From Brachynemurus nebulosus (Eukaryota; Arthropoda; Insecta; Neuroptera; Myrmeleontidae): a stretch of DNA of 64,000 bases. Both the position numbers and the translations under genes were made by a program. The notes under the pieces are model-generated. The model made no database searches. It was not told the DNA's origin and was given only the letters and a program-made list of their open reading frames with translations. Positions 1-11,922 of the stretch are shown piece after piece (position 1 is the stretch's first letter; the number at the start of each line of letters is the position of its first letter). The stretch lies in the NCBI GenBank assembly GCA_035578155.1, contig JAPWDM010000002.1, positions 36,814,437-36,878,436 of the forward strand, read 5' to 3'.

Positions 1-1060
1 CAACAAAAGTTTTTGTGTGAACTGTTATTTAGCTTTTTTTATTGACACTTTTAAAATATCAAGTTTTTTTCTTTAAATTATTTAACAGCGTTTTAATTTA
101 ATTAGTTAATTTATTTGTTAGTTACAAAATTCAATTTTCTTAGAACGCTACTAATTAGTAATTGCTACAGGAATATATTAAAGGGGAAAAATTATTTTAA
201 ATTTCAAACAAATTTAGTTTGTAACAAGCATGTAAAAATTTACTTTTAAACTTGGAAAAATACACATAATTTTATCAAAAAATTACTAAACTTCCAAGAA
301 ATTATTGAAATACCTTTAGGTGCTTATCGGAAATATCACTTTAGAAAGTAAATGTATTCAAAGTCTAGTGACATAGTCTAGTGTCAAAGAAATAATTCTT
401 TATTTCAGAATATCTTTCTTTAAGAAAAAAAGAAAATCAAAAATTTGGTTTAAAAAGAATTTTTCTTAACGTAAAGAAATATTTTTTTGCAATTCTGAAT
501 TAAACTTTATAGTTGCCTGTGATAATGTCAAAATGGCTTACTTTTTATCAGGTGTGAAAAAAGTAGGTAAACAAATTCATTTCTATAGTAACAACTAACG
601 ATATTTAATGTATCTGTCAAAATTTTAATTGAAAAAAGTTTCTATTTTTCGTTAATTTTTGTTTTATTTTAATCCAGAATTGCAAAATATTGTATGCAAT
701 ACGCGCAAAATGAGTGCCTTTTACCCGTTGCAATTGTTCAACTTGGCCTGCACCTACGTTTGACAAACTTGCGACTCGTAAAAAGAAAACACCTTCATTT
801 TGCAACTTGTTGCATAAATAACTATTTTGACACCATTGAATAAATTCCTTTCTTTGACTCAAACAACTTTTTTAGTTACGTGGTCCAGAAAAACCACGTA
901 ACTTATGCAGTCACTTATTCGTCTTCATAAGTGATCATTAATTCCCTATACACATCGGTGGTGCTTTCCACTAAACAAAGTTAGGCAGTGAGATATTTTA
1001 ATTTTATGTCCATAATTTATAACGGTATGTTACCATACGAGGGTCGGTACAGAAGTGCTC
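1..1060. other. AT-rich DNA, no gene recognised
   Basis: I see no coding pattern, RNA gene or bounded transposon. The one structured item is a short inverted repeat at 874-903, with 11-bp arms AGTTACGTGGT / ACCACGTAACT and an 8-nt loop. The open frame at 617-862 on the minus strand has no recognisable domain and is judged random. Confidence 0.6.
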
Positions 1061-1161
1061 AGTCGTTTAGTCGAATTTTTCACAGAAAAAATTAGAATGT
1101 ATACAGTCGCGAGTAGGGGCGCTATCCCGTAGAACACGATTCTGAAGAAAAAAAAAAAAAA

Positions 1162-1249
<88 letters not shown>

Positions 1250-1460
1250 CGCGGCTCCTTTTTGCATGTGTAGGGCCCCCTTATGAACGAGCTGAGCTGA
1301 AATTTGGTAAGTGGGGCTGACAAAATGTGGCAACAATACCATAAAAGTGGGGTTAAATTTTTGATCCGACCTAACCTTTAAAGGGGTGGTGGGGGGCAAA
1401 AAAGCAATAAAACTTTTTCAAACCGGTTGAAAGTAATGTTTCGGTCAGTTATCTCAAAAC
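1061..1460 (-). repeat. Interspersed repeat family A, copy A1
   Basis: This copy aligns along its length with 8431-8815. Shared blocks in order are TTAGTCGAATTTT, GGGGCGCTATCC, GTAGAACACGATT, a (TA)n tract, TGTGTAGGGCCCCC, GAAATTTGGTAAGTGGGGCT, GGGGTGGTGGGGGGC and AATGTTTCGGTCA. I see no terminal repeats or target duplications, so the class is unknown. A variable microsatellite in the middle is common in insect Helentron/DINE-type repeats, but that parallel is only a suggestion. The minus strand gives open frames here (1030-1323, 1067-1399), but their bulk is translated microsatellite. Confidence 0.8.
1161..1246. repeat. (TA)n microsatellite
   Basis: About 43 TA units with one TG interruption, preceded by a run of 16 A. 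It lies in the middle of repeat copy A1. Confidence 0.98.
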
Positions 1461-3299
1461 AGTGAAAAATCGACATACGTGGTTCTAGTAGTAAGCCGTC
1501 AATACGTACTATTAAATTTCCTACATTTGATTCTAAAAATTGTGAAAAATTAGCTATTGACCACGTCACTGTGATAATGCGTGTCCGGCACGCACTTGGC
1601 GATTTTTGTTAGGGTATTGCTATTAAAAGAGTTTATTGGTAAAGAAGATTTCATTGTATATATTTTTCGCGCTAATTTATTGCTACAAATACAATTTACA
1701 ATACGTGAGGTTTGTGTTATCATTTTATCAAAAATTAGATTGTAAAAGTTTAAATAACTACTATAAAAAAATTACATTTGAGGTTTTGTATTGACTGTGT
1801 AAATACATACATGGGAGTGGTTCGATCTAGAAACCTTACCTTGTAAAATAGCAAAAAAAAAAGTGATAAAGAAAAACAATAGAACAATGTCTAGTTTATT
1901 TTTCCAAACGTAGTAAACATGAATGAAAATTTCTCACGATGTGTTTGTTTTCGCTGTTATTATTATGATTAAATTTAATTTAGTCATTAAATTTTGTTGG
2001 AAATAATTTAATATACTTAAATTGTATTATATTTTTTATGTGGAACTTTTCACAAAATTATAATAAAATATATTATTCTTCTCAACAACAAATTAGTTGA
2101 TTTTGAGTTACACGAGTTTTGTGTTTTAAATGGTATTTAAAATTTTTTTTAATCATTGTTAGTTAATTAGTAAAAATGATCTTATAAATAAAAATAATGA
2201 ACAATGTGAAATTAAATAATTTTCATTTCTAAATTATTTCAGAAAAGACAATTGGGTATTCTTGTACGATTTCATATTTATTTTTTTAACGAGCGGTCTA
2301 TGTAAATGCTTTTCTAGCGTTTCCACCATAATACAAATATTATACTAATTTACATTAAATACAATTACGTACATCTTTTAGTGTCTAGAAATTCGATTAA
2401 AAGATTGATAAGACGGAAGAAATGAACATAATCTTCTTGTTACAAAAATTTAAACTTGCAAGTGAAACAATAACTCGAAGAAAACAGTCTTAAATGATCA
2501 CAATTCTTAAACAGTAATCAAATATACATAATACAGGATTGAATCTCTGGGCAGAAACTAAATTAGAGACTCGAATAACCCTAGAAAGGATGCTTGTAAA
2601 AAATTACATAAAAGGAAACACCTTAGGCCTAATATAGGCTTATTGCATATTTTTGCAATTTTATAATGTTTTTATAAGGATTAAAGTAGTGTATAGAAAA
2701 CATTAGTAACATAAATCTACAAAGCTTAACATTTTTTAGCTCCTTCAAAAAAGAAATAGTTACTTTGGAAATTTTAAGAAATGTTTTCTCCTTTTTTTTC
2801 GACGAATTACCGATCCTAGACATTTGTCTTTTTTAAAAATTTGTTAATTAGTCCGACCGTGCCCAAACATTTTTATGTATTTCAATGATAATCCAGTTTT
2901 TCTATGACATATTTAGAGTACCTTGTAGAATATTATGAATTCTTCTTATTCGATTATATAATTGTAGATTCCTAATAATTTTGGCCAAGGTTGTATATAT
3001 TTACTGGTAATCGAATTGTTTTCAAATTAATTATGAATGAATCTAACATTATAAAGATGAATCACAGGCGTGTATTTAATATATGGTGTATGTACCTCGT
3101 CCGATATAACCTACACACTATGTAATTACATAATAAGCTTCAATCCATTTATAGAAAAATGTTACTTTTATTTATACAGTATTACACAAAAATATTCTAA
3201 TAAAATTACGTATTAATAATGGTGTAACTGTTGAAAATTTGATCTATAAACAGATATGTTACAACTATTTTCTATTTTTATTTAAATGTATAGAATTAT
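1461..3299. other. AT-rich DNA, nothing identified
   Basis: Low-complexity A/T-rich sequence without a recognisable gene, RNA or bounded transposon. The minus-strand frame at 2629-2823 has no domain I can name. Confidence 0.5.
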
Positions 3300-3890
3300 A
3301 CTTTTAGTCATCTAGTCTAGTACATATACATATTTTTTCCAAATTACCAAAGTTCCTGTTAACTTCTTAATATTAGTGAATAAAGTATATTAAAGAATAA
3401 TTTTTTTTGCTATTTTTCGGTTACGAGCCAGCGTTCGAGTCACTAATTCATCATTAGGTATAACACAATTAAAGAGTTACTTTACTTAATGTCTGACAGA
3501 CCTTTTTTAATTAGTGAACATTTTAGAGAAACTCATCTTACAAAACGCTTAAGTTTGCTTAAAGTTAAATTGCTTCAATGCTTAAGTTTGTTAAATTGTA
3601 AAGTGTAGCGTTGACTTTTTTTTTTTTATTAACAAATACACTTCTTTTGAGGATGCGACAAAACACCTCTCTTTTTTTTTTTTTAAAATGAAGTTGAGCT
3701 CTACTTTAATCATAAAATTGGTATGACATTTCCCTTAAAGATTTCTTGGACATACCGTTCAGTCACTACTTTAAAGGAAACCTCCAGTCTTTGTTAACTT
3801 ATCTTTCTCCTTTCTTAATATAATGTATATTAACAATAAGTTAAAAGACAACAAAATAAGATAACCGTAAAATAGGAACGTCTCACTGAA
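3300..3890 (+). repeat. Diverged repeat family J, copy J1
   Basis: Blocks near 3339 (ACCAAAGTTCCTGTTAACTT) and 3760-3880 (an ACTACTTTAAAGG-like block, then TTAAAAGACAACAAAATAAG and TAGGAAC) line up in order with 20030-20470 and 35660-36235. The middle is diverged or replaced. No termini are visible, so this is an old, degraded interspersed repeat of unknown class. Confidence 0.6.
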
Positions 3891-4620
3891 GAGTCACTTC
3901 AGTAATAAAATAAAATATGTACTCTGATAATGAGTAGTGATGTACTTTGAATTTTTAAGTTTTTATATTTTTATACGTTACTGTAGTTGAATTGCATTTT
4001 ACGTTGGATGTCAATGATCATATTATTATATCTAGTGAATGAAATAAAATAAAAACTAATTTATTAGTAAAATTAATAATTAACACGTATTTAAAAAGGA
4101 AAAACATTTATCTATCTACAGTTCTATACACCTTTCACAGATATGCAATCATATATTCTTAACATAATTCTTTTCTTTGTTTTCATTTTTTTTTTTTTTT
4201 ATTTATTAAACGTATCAAAAATTATATTTTAATTTTTGATTTTCATATCACCTTTTCTGAGAATTATCAGGAATTTTTATTTCTTTTTCATTTGGTAAAG
4301 AAAAAAACTTTGCGCAGATTTTATAATTATAATATTTCATCGTGTTTTCACACAATAAAACATTGTAGTAGTTTTTTCTCTTGTAATTATTTTATCAAGA
4401 TACTGAAAAAAATCTTTAATGATTTTAACCACGTTTCCTGTCGCGTGGGTCAATCATAAGTACGTAGATATGGTAATTTAATTTTTTTTATTTACTTTTT
4501 AATTTTTTGTATTTTTTTTTCTGTTGAAATAGGGAAAACAATTGAAAAAAGAATGCTTTAATGTTGTTCGTTGTCTATTTATTCAAACGGTTCTAAAAAT
4601 TTTCAAAAACTAGGACAAAA

Positions 4621-5115
4621 TGACAATGGCGACTTCGAAAGCCTATAATTTGCTTCCAGTTTCGTCATTCTGTCATTTTTTTAACGGTTTTTAAAACACT
4701 GAAAAATTTTAATAGATGTGATGACGTTTTCAGAATATATAATTATTTTTGCCCAAATCAAATTTTATAGAAGTGATTTGAATTGGGAGTGATTGGTTAA
4801 GTTAGGATAATTTGAGTGTGAATATTTTATTTTTATTATCAAAAAATGAAATTCTTTTTAGAAATAGAATTGATTCGACAGAACTATTTTTCTAGGTTTC
4901 GAGTGAATTAAAAAAAAAAAAAAATGAAAATAACTACATACTTCGAAAACCTATAAATTTGCTTTCAGTTTCGGCATTCTGTTATTTTGTTTACGGTTTT
5001 TAAAACTTTTAAAAATTTTTGTAAATTCAATGAATATTAAAAAAATTTATTTTTTCTTAAATTAAGTGTTATCGAAGTTTTAATGTGAACTTTTAATTTT
5101 TACTATCAAAATAAA
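4621..5115 (+). repeat. Imperfect two-unit direct duplication
   Basis: The block ACTTCGAAAGCCTATAATTT...CAGTTTCG.CATTCTGT.ATTTT.TT.ACGGTTTTTAAAAC begins at 4632 and recurs from about 4940. A second matched pair is ATTTTTATTATCAAAAAATG near 4833 and the equivalent near 5097. The second unit is shorter than the first. It is either a decayed tandem duplication or two copies of one repeat. Confidence 0.65.
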
Positions 5116-7071
5116 GAATCCTGTATGTATTGTGTTATAAGCGACAATGTATTTAACTAAAAAACTGTACAAAGTCGGGGCAAATCGTTTATTTAAATGC
5201 AAAATTTATGGCAAAAATATGAATATAATTTTCATATTCCATATTCCATAATCACTATAATTCACAATTTTTTTTTTTTTTTTTGTTGCTGAAAGTGTGG
5301 AAAAACCTATAATTTTACATTATCCCTTGGGGCAATTTCAACATGTCTCTTTAATTCTTATTCATTGTAATGTATTGATCATAAATTTTATAAGAAAATT
5401 AACTAAGGAAACAAATAGATTAAATATTTATAAACATGTTTTTTTCCTTATTTTTGTAAGCAATTCAATATAAAATTACCATCATTTATCTCTTCACTCA
5501 ATAATGAAGCGAATGAACGAAAAAATGCGGATTAAAAAACATAGAAAAATTATAATACCGCAAGGATATCGCAGATGTTATTAGCATTAATTAACATAAC
5601 TTTATAAGATTAATTGTAATGTTCGTAATTAAAAAAATCCATCAAGTTCAAGCCGCACTTGCGCAAATAGTGTTCCGTACAGTCAGTTATTTTTAAACAT
5701 GATTTGATGTAACACCACGACATGTGAGAATAGACAAAATTTTATTCCAACAGGTAATTTTTGTAAGGACAAAAATTGGTCTTAACATTGTGGGAAAAAA
5801 GCTTTTCTTCTAAAACTAATGATTTAACAGTTATAAAGAAATAAACCACTAAATTTTTCATAACAATTAATCGTTCTAGAATTTTTCAGTTCTGATAATT
5901 TTGGTTCAGTCTACACCTGATTCTGAATATTAGAATTTTTTCAGATTTTTTGACAGATCCTTTTCATGGTAAGAAGGGCAATTATTTTTAAGCGCCTCTC
6001 AACCCTTACCCAGAAAAAATTTCCTTTGACACTCTTTATGGTAACTTTTTCCACTTCCCAGGTTACAAATTAATTCCTAGAATCAAAATTTTACGTTTAT
6101 TTGATATACTTTGCTGTATTTAAATTTTTACGTCGAATAGTTTCAGACGGTATGAGACAGACGAACAGACACCGAAGTAATTTTATAAGTGTTCCGTTTT
6201 GGTAATTTTAGTACTGGACACTAAAACGTAATAAAATATGTAAATACATACATTAACTGTGTAAGATCAGAATTAATTAAACATTATGTATTTTATTATT
6301 GTATTGTAATCTAAATCACAAGTGTAATTATTGAATTTAAAAAAAAATATCTCCAGGAAAATTAAATCAAAATAAAAAAAAATTAATAAATTGTTATTAT
6401 ATATCCTTAAACTATATACTGAGTAGTTAATTTATAGCTTCTGCTGTTGATTACATGTTTAAAAAAAATGTTTTCATGGTCGATTAATGGCCACTTTGTA
6501 TTTGAAATACTAGGGCATGTCTTCGTAAATGACACGAATGCTCGAAGAAATCGTCAAGTTTCTTTGTTTCTAACTTGATAACAAATAGCAAAGACTTGCG
6601 GTCATTTTCACTTAATTGAGGTGTCGAATGATTATTTTTCTTTTTTTTGTGTTTCTTTTAAAACTTGCAGTCCTTTGTACTTTATTGTACGATTAAATAA
6701 ATCTACGTTACTTTTGATTATTAAAGTGTCAAATGTTTATTTTCTATTGTGCGGTGGAGTTGGATAAAAAAAAATGCAAGTCATTATCAATTTTATTTTA
6801 TTGTTTTACAAAAAATAAACTTGTGTCAAAAAATTAAAATCTTGTTTGACTACGAATAATTTTCTCCCTGATATTTTTGTTTGTCAATGAAAGTTTCTGA
6901 TTATAAATTTCTTTTTTTTTTTATTATTATTAAAAATATCACAATAAAATTTGATTTTATTAAATTATTTTACGATGAGTTACATTTGCATAAAAATAAA
7001 TACAGTGCCTTCGGCGCAACGACGATTTACAAAACGAAGAATCTGCCAAATATTCGACAAATACTGTACAT
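5116..7071. other. AT-rich DNA, nothing firm
   Basis: There is no recognisable gene. A short stretch near 6121-6180 (GAGACAGACGAACAGACACC) resembles the tail sequence of common insect interspersed repeats but is too short to classify. Frames at 6881-7142 run into the piggyBac-like element and are not credible genes. Confidence 0.5.
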
Positions 7072-7075
7072 TTAA

Positions 7076-7598
7076 CTCGACAATTCTCAAGCCGCGATCT
7101 ATCGACAAAATATTCTTATTTTGTGCTAGTTTTTATCTTTAGGCACTCAACATATAAAAAATAAATAACTGAAAAAAAAAATACCCATTAGTTTTTTTTT
7201 TTTTAAATGGCGTGTCAATTATAGGTCATACGGGTCGTTATTTGTAATATGAACTGATAAAACGGTATGAAATTACCGGCAAAAAATCACTTTCATTATA
7301 AGCTTGATTCTTAAATAATAATTTGTTGTAACAATAATAACAGTACCTACTTTTTAGACATTTTTATAACAGCGAAAATACCACAAGATACACTCACGCG
7401 CAATAAAACAGCAAATCGTTTGAAACAAGAGAATTAATTTGACCATTAACATAACTTCAGTGTTGCCAAGTTAAAACCATGAATACTACTAAGTATTAAC
7501 ATTTTAGTCGTAACACATTTATTTTTAAAATTTGTTATATTGTCTGTAAAAAAATCGCAAATCACTGTCACTTAGAGGTGACACTGGGAATTCCCGAG
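7076..7598 (-). mobile_element. piggyBac-like MITE, degraded copy
   Basis: TTAA at 7072-7075 and 7599-7602 flanks about 523 bp. The left end CTCGACAATTCTCA and the reversed right end CTCGGGAATTCCCA match at 11 of 14 positions. Read on the minus strand it aligns with the element at 11482-11918, sharing ATCGACAAAAT, TGTTACGACT and TTGCGCGTGAGT-type blocks. It encodes no transposase. TTAA duplication is the signature of the piggyBac superfamily, though the termini do not begin with the canonical CCYT. A subterminal imperfect palindrome, GTCACTTAGAGGTGAC, lies at 7568-7583. Confidence 0.75.
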
Positions 7599-7604
7599 TT
7601 AAAG

Positions 7605-7826
7605 CAGGGGTGGCCAACCCAAATAATCTTGCGGGCCACTTTGGAAGCGCATCATAAATCCAGGGACCGCATATAAATTTATGTGTTCCCATATATTATG
7701 TAAGTATTTTCTAATACATTGGTTTTCACTACCTTGGTCAATATAAAATAAATATATTTGGTATAAGTGTGATGAATCTCTCGGGCCAAAAAAAGTTCTA
7801 AGCGGGCGGCGGGTTGGCCACCCCTG
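7605..7826. mobile_element. hAT MITE, 222 bp
   Basis: It has perfect 16-bp terminal inverted repeats, CAGGGGTGGCCAACCC. The flanking duplication is AGTTAAAG (7597-7604) / ATTTAAAG (7827-7834), matching at 7 of 8 bases. CAGGGGTGGCCAA-type ends and 8-bp duplications are diagnostic of hAT. There is no coding capacity, so movement would have needed a transposase from elsewhere. Its left target duplication contains the right-hand TTAA of the neighbouring piggyBac-like MITE, so this insertion is the younger of the two. Confidence 0.93.
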
Positions 7827-7834
7827 ATTTAAAG

Positions 7835-8430
7835 AAAGATATTAGAGATTATACTGTACTAATACATTTTTAAAGTTTAATCATCTAAAAAAATATCGAC
7901 AAGTTAATATGTATTTAGCTGTTAATTTTTTTTTTTGCTTTCGAGTCTAACAATAAGTACCAGAAGCATTGCGATCAGTTTTGAAATATAAATAATTTTT
8001 TCCCTCCGAAATGAAAGTTTTCACGCGAATTTTACGGTTTGGGATTTCCCAAAGGTTTGGTGTTTGTCTATTGGTCCGTCTTTGTATCCAAAGATTCCAC
8101 TAAGTGACATAATTTCGGAACTGTTTGATTGTTTTTGTTGAAATTTTTAGAAATTGTGGGGTTTAGTTCCTAAATGATTCCTACGAATTTCATTGTTACC
8201 AGTGGCAGTGTTACCGTGAAATTCTATTAAATGTCAATATCTTACTTACTATTAGTCCCATTTCGCTCAAATTTTGAGAGTATTTAGCGGTTAGACCGTA
8301 TGGGTTACCCTATAAATTTTAATACAATTATAATAATGATAGTTATTATACATGTGCAAATGTAAAATATATTTTTATTTTTGCAATTATTTGAGAAAAT
8401 GTCAAATAATGTCTGTATTGGTGTTCTTAA
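7835..8430. other. Non-coding, repeat-like tail sequence
   Basis: The stretch 8030-8300 contains phrases such as GGTGTTTGTCTATTGGTCCG and GTCCCATTTCGCTCAAATTTTGAGAG, typical of abundant insect interspersed repeats. I cannot define its ends or class, and no gene is seen. Confidence 0.4.
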
Positions 8431-8555
8431 TTAGTCGAATTTTCTCCGAAAAATTAGACTTATACAGTCTATACGATAAGAGCTGCGAGAGGCGAGACCA
8501 GGGGCGCTATCCGTTTTCGGACCCGTAGAACACGATTATGTAAAAAAAAAAGATG

Positions 8556-8590
<35 letters not shown>

Positions 8591-8815
8591 CCCGCAACCT
8601 TTTAATATGTGTAGGGCCCCCCTATGGAAGTTAAGAGATGAAATTTGGTAAGTGGGGCTTATTCCGATGCACAACAATACTATCAAAGTGGGGTCAAATT
8701 TTGGGCAAATTTTTTTTCGGACCCGACCTTTAAGGGGGTGGTGGGGGGCGGAAAAGCAATAAAACTTTTCCAAACCGGTTTTAAATAATGTTTCGGTCAA
8801 TTATCTACAACATAT
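8431..8815 (-). repeat. Interspersed repeat family A, copy A2
   Basis: This is the second copy of the repeat at 1061-1460, with the same block order but only a short TA tract. The shared blocks GAAATTTGGTAAGTGGGGCT and GGGGTGGTGGGGGGC are well conserved. The copy runs directly into the ~160-bp tandem array at 8907-9500, whose units carry the same GCTGAAATTTGGT core, so the two are probably related. Confidence 0.8.
8561..8587. repeat. (TA)n microsatellite, short
   Basis: About 13 TA units inside repeat copy A2, at the position of the long tract in A1. Confidence 0.95.
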
Positions 8816-8906
8816 CCAAAATTCAGCTTCCTAGGATGATATGGTGGGAGTAGAGGGGGGAAAAACGATTTTCGCTGGATCTAACAGGCCCCCAGTCCCC
8901 CAGAAT

Positions 8907-9500
8907 TAACGTAGAGGGTTGAAATTTGGTGTGTTGATAAAGTTCGTACCTAGGTTGTGCTTTTTGGAGGTTTTAATATTTTACCCCCACCCCCCTCATT
9001 TTTAAGCTACAATTTCATGCATTTTCGACGTTTTCGAAGTTTGTACCACTCGCACAGGTCACCCGAATAAACCTAGAGGGCTGAAATTTTGTATTCGGAT
9101 TGAGTTAGTATCAAGGGGGTGCCTTTTGGGGGTCTCGACTTGTAACCCCTACCCCCACCATTTTTATACCCAAAAGAACATGATTTTTCTTGTTTTTTAA
9201 CAGTTTCGTTCGGGTCAAAATCTCCCCAAATAAACCTAGAGGGCTGAAATTTGGTGTACAGGTTAAGCTAATAGCCAGACACTGTTTTTTGGAGGTTTCA
9301 ACTTTTAACCCTTACCCCCACGATTTTTACGCCAATATTTCCTTAATTTTTTTGCTTGTTTTCTAACATGTCTAGAGACTCCATAAGGAAACCTAGAGGG
9401 CTGAAATTTTGTACGTGTATTCAGTTAGTATCCAGCTAGTACCTTGTAAGGAGTCCGCATCACTTTTCCCCCCACTTCTCCCATTTTTACATCGGAATTG
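8907..9500 (+). repeat. Degenerate ~160-bp tandem array, 4 units
   Basis: Four units begin at 8907, 9069, 9232 and 9389 (spacings 162, 163 and 157 bp). Each starts with AAACCTAGAGGGCTGAAATT or a close variant. About 75 bp later each has a TTTTGGAGG-like block, then ACCCCCACCC / TACCCCCACC and ATTTTTA. Between these anchors the units differ strongly, so it is an old array, not a fresh satellite. The array is less AT-rich than its surroundings. Confidence 0.85.
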
Positions 9501-9804
9501 AATGCTATTGTTAAATGTGTTTTAAAAGCATTATGTTTATTCTAAATACAAGTAGGCGAATAGTAATTTTAAAAAATTTAATAAAAAAAAGTGAACTTAC
9601 TTTTATGACAAATGAAATACATACATATTAAGTAATTTAAAAATGTTATTAAAGTCACTGTTTATTAATAAATTAGGAATTTTGGATTTTTAGTATTTAT
9701 AAAATAGAAATTTTGGATTTTTTTGGAAAGAAAAAATATCTTTATAAAGGCCTTCCAGTTTACTATTTAAGGTCCTTTTTTAATTTTTAAAACTAAAACA
9801 TAAA
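9501..9804. other. AT-rich spacer
   Basis: Nothing recognised. A local duplication of GAATTTTGGATTTTTAG / AAATTTTGGATTTTTTT is seen at 9678-9726. Confidence 0.5.
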
Positions 9805-9935
9805 GGCAATTAGCGGATAAACATGGACAGGAATGTCCTCGTACGAATTGTGTTGGCTTTTTTTCTGCTACCTGTTTTCGGCACAAAATTGAAATTTACT
9901 GAGATACAGCCCTTAAATACTTAAAACCTTTTTTT
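9804..9935 (+). repeat. Partial copy of palindromic family E
   Basis: The block AAAGGCAATTAGCGGATAAA, then CATGG.CAGGAATG.CC.CG, GAATTGTGTTGG, a T run and CTGCTA matches the left arm of the palindromic element at 28808-29384. Only one arm is present here. The following text to about 10090 is not shared. Confidence 0.75.
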
Positions 9936-10328
9936 AAAGCCTCGATCAGCCGAACACTCATCACCAGTTTTGAAACCAACAAAATGACAATTCGGTTGTA
10001 GACTTTCAATCACATTTCGCTTGTAGACATTCAATACCGAAGATGAAGGGGAAAATTCGACTACCGTGATGGGGCCCCGCTGCTCACGGCGTTTTTTTTT
10101 ATATGGATTGATTTGACATTAAAAAAATCAGTTGGTCTTTTCGTAATTTTCATAGTTATATAGCCGATTAGAACGAGTTTAAAAGCACTTCAACCTATCC
10201 TTATCTTATATTCTTGTTTCAAACATAACATTAATAATTGATAAGACATGAAATTTAAGATAAGATGCAGTTTAAGCACAAAATCACTTAAAGATTGAGT
10301 AAGTTTGTTGCGAGTACGAGGAAGCTGT
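9936..10328. other. Non-coding spacer
   Basis: I found no recognised gene or bounded element. The patch 9945-10095 is less AT-rich than its neighbours and contains a local duplication, TGTAGACTTTCAAT / TGTAGACATTCAAT. Confidence 0.45.
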
Positions 10329-10336
10329 GTGCTAAC

Positions 10337-10822
10337 CAGTTCCGGATTTACCTAAAGGCAAATTAGGCAGTTGCCTAAGGCGCACTTTTTGGAAGGGCGC
10401 ATTTATTCAAACTGAAAACATTTGATGCAACTGTTATTCAGAACAAAAACATTTTTATTCATACGAAGTTTCTTCAAGTTAACTTTTGTAACTTATTTTT
10501 CAATTATTTATAAAAATAATTGGCAACAATTTATCTGTCATTCTATTTCCACTTCAGAAATAATAATCTCTATACTTTCTATAGTATTTTGATATTCTCA
10601 TTGCTGAATTTACACTAGGGGCACAAGGCGTTAAAATTTGGAACACAATGTGGCAATTTGGCTTTTTTCATCTCATCACTTATTTTTTGTAGAAAAAAGT
10701 AAAAAAAAGAAATTTTTTTGCTCGTCACTTATTTTTTTTAGTGAATAGTTGACATGATTTTCTTCCAGGGGCGGCATTTATCATGGTGCCCAGGGCGGCA
10801 CTTGGGGGTAAATCCGGCCCTG
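10337..10822. mobile_element. hAT MITE family K, 486 bp
   Basis: The 8-bp target duplication is perfect: GTGCTAAC at 10329-10336 and 10823-10830. Ends are CAGTTCCGGATTTACC and, reversed, CAGGGCCGGATTTACC (14 of 16 match). The interior is A/T-rich and contains TTTTTGCTCGTCACTTATTT, a signature shared with the hAT MITEs at 55246 and 59728. No transposase is encoded. The frame at 10783-10965 merely crosses the right terminus. Confidence 0.95.
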
Positions 10823-10830
10823 GTGCTAAC

Positions 10831-11477
10831 CCACCGCCCAAAAATCAGAGAATTTATCACAGTAACCTAAATAAATATATACAGCAACATACATATTTCG
10901 GTTGTTTCCTTTGTTTACGTACGCGTTTCCGTGTCATGTTTCGTAGTACAAATTTTATTATTTAATTTTTGTTCTTACAAAAAAATTATAAATTTGATCT
11001 ATACTCGTAAGTTTTTTATTGTCATCATTTCTTGGGATGTCAACATGTACAAGGTTTGTAACATGTATTAGATCCGGTAATCAGCTGTGTAAGTACTCAG
11101 TATTTAATATTTTGTTTTGTAAATGAATTAAAATAAAACAAATTTTTTAGCTGTTGATATCCTTTTGTAGCAATTTCAAGTAGGTCGTACATGAAATGAC
11201 TTAAGTAGGTATTTTATACATAGGTAAGCATTAATCAGTCTGAATTCAACGGAAATCAAAGTAATATATTATTGTGACTAACACAAATAAAATGAGGATG
11301 ACATTATGTAATATTTAATTGCAAAGGTGAAAATTAAAAATATTTTGTTTTTAAATACATAAACAAATTACTTATGAATATTATTTAAATTACGTAAAAT
11401 TATGGAAATATGAAAAAAACTGTTTTTGTCAAATATTTTAATACTTTTTTGAGATTACGAACATTTTTTGTTTGTTG
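10831..11477. other. AT-rich spacer
   Basis: No gene, RNA or repeat boundary recognised. Confidence 0.5.
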
Positions 11478-11481
11478 TTAA

Positions 11482-11918
11482 CCCGTCAATTCCCAGGGTC
11501 ACCTTTAGGTGACAGTGATTTGGGATTTTTTTTTTACTGACAATATAACAAATTTTAAAAATAAATGTGTTACGACTGAAATGTTAATACTTAGTAGTAT
11601 TCATGGTTTTAATTTGGCAACACTGAAGTTATGTTAACGGTCAAATTAATTCTGTTGTTTCAAACGATTTTCTGTTTTATTGCGCGTGAGTATATCTTGT
11701 GGTTTTTGCCGGTAATTTTATACAGTTTTACTCACTTCATATTACAAATAATGCCCAGTGTCACCTATAGGTGAGATCCCATTTAAAAACAAACAAAAAA
11801 AAACTAAAGGCTATTTTTTTTTCAATTTTTTATTTTTTATATATTGAGTACTTAAGGATAAAAACTAGCACAAAATAAGGAAATTTTGTCGATAGATCGC
11901 GGTTTGGGAATTGACGGG
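11482..11918 (+). mobile_element. piggyBac-like MITE, 437 bp
   Basis: TTAA at 11478-11481 and 11919-11922 flanks inverted ends CCCGTCAATTCCCA (left) and CCCGTCAATTCCCA (reversed right), identical over 14 bp. Two near-perfect palindromes sit inside: GTCACCT-TT-AGGTGAC at 11499-11514, just inside the left end, and TCACCTATAGGTGA at 11761-11774. It is non-autonomous. The copy at 7076-7598 is older and in the opposite orientation. Assignment to piggyBac rests on the TTAA duplications and the CCC start. The minus-strand frames at 11830-12066 cross its right end and are not genes. Confidence 0.9.
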
Positions 11919-11922
11919 TTAA

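Noticed and set aside
1030..1399. Minus-strand open frames of 97 and 110 codons
   Set aside because: Most of their length is IYIY from the TA microsatellite plus repeat A; not genes. The same applies at 14390-14820, 27282-27528, 47737-48011 and 59481-59717.
8907..9500. CRISPR-like array
   Set aside because: Units are ~160 bp and diverged throughout; repeats and spacers are not distinguishable, and the DNA is eukaryotic.
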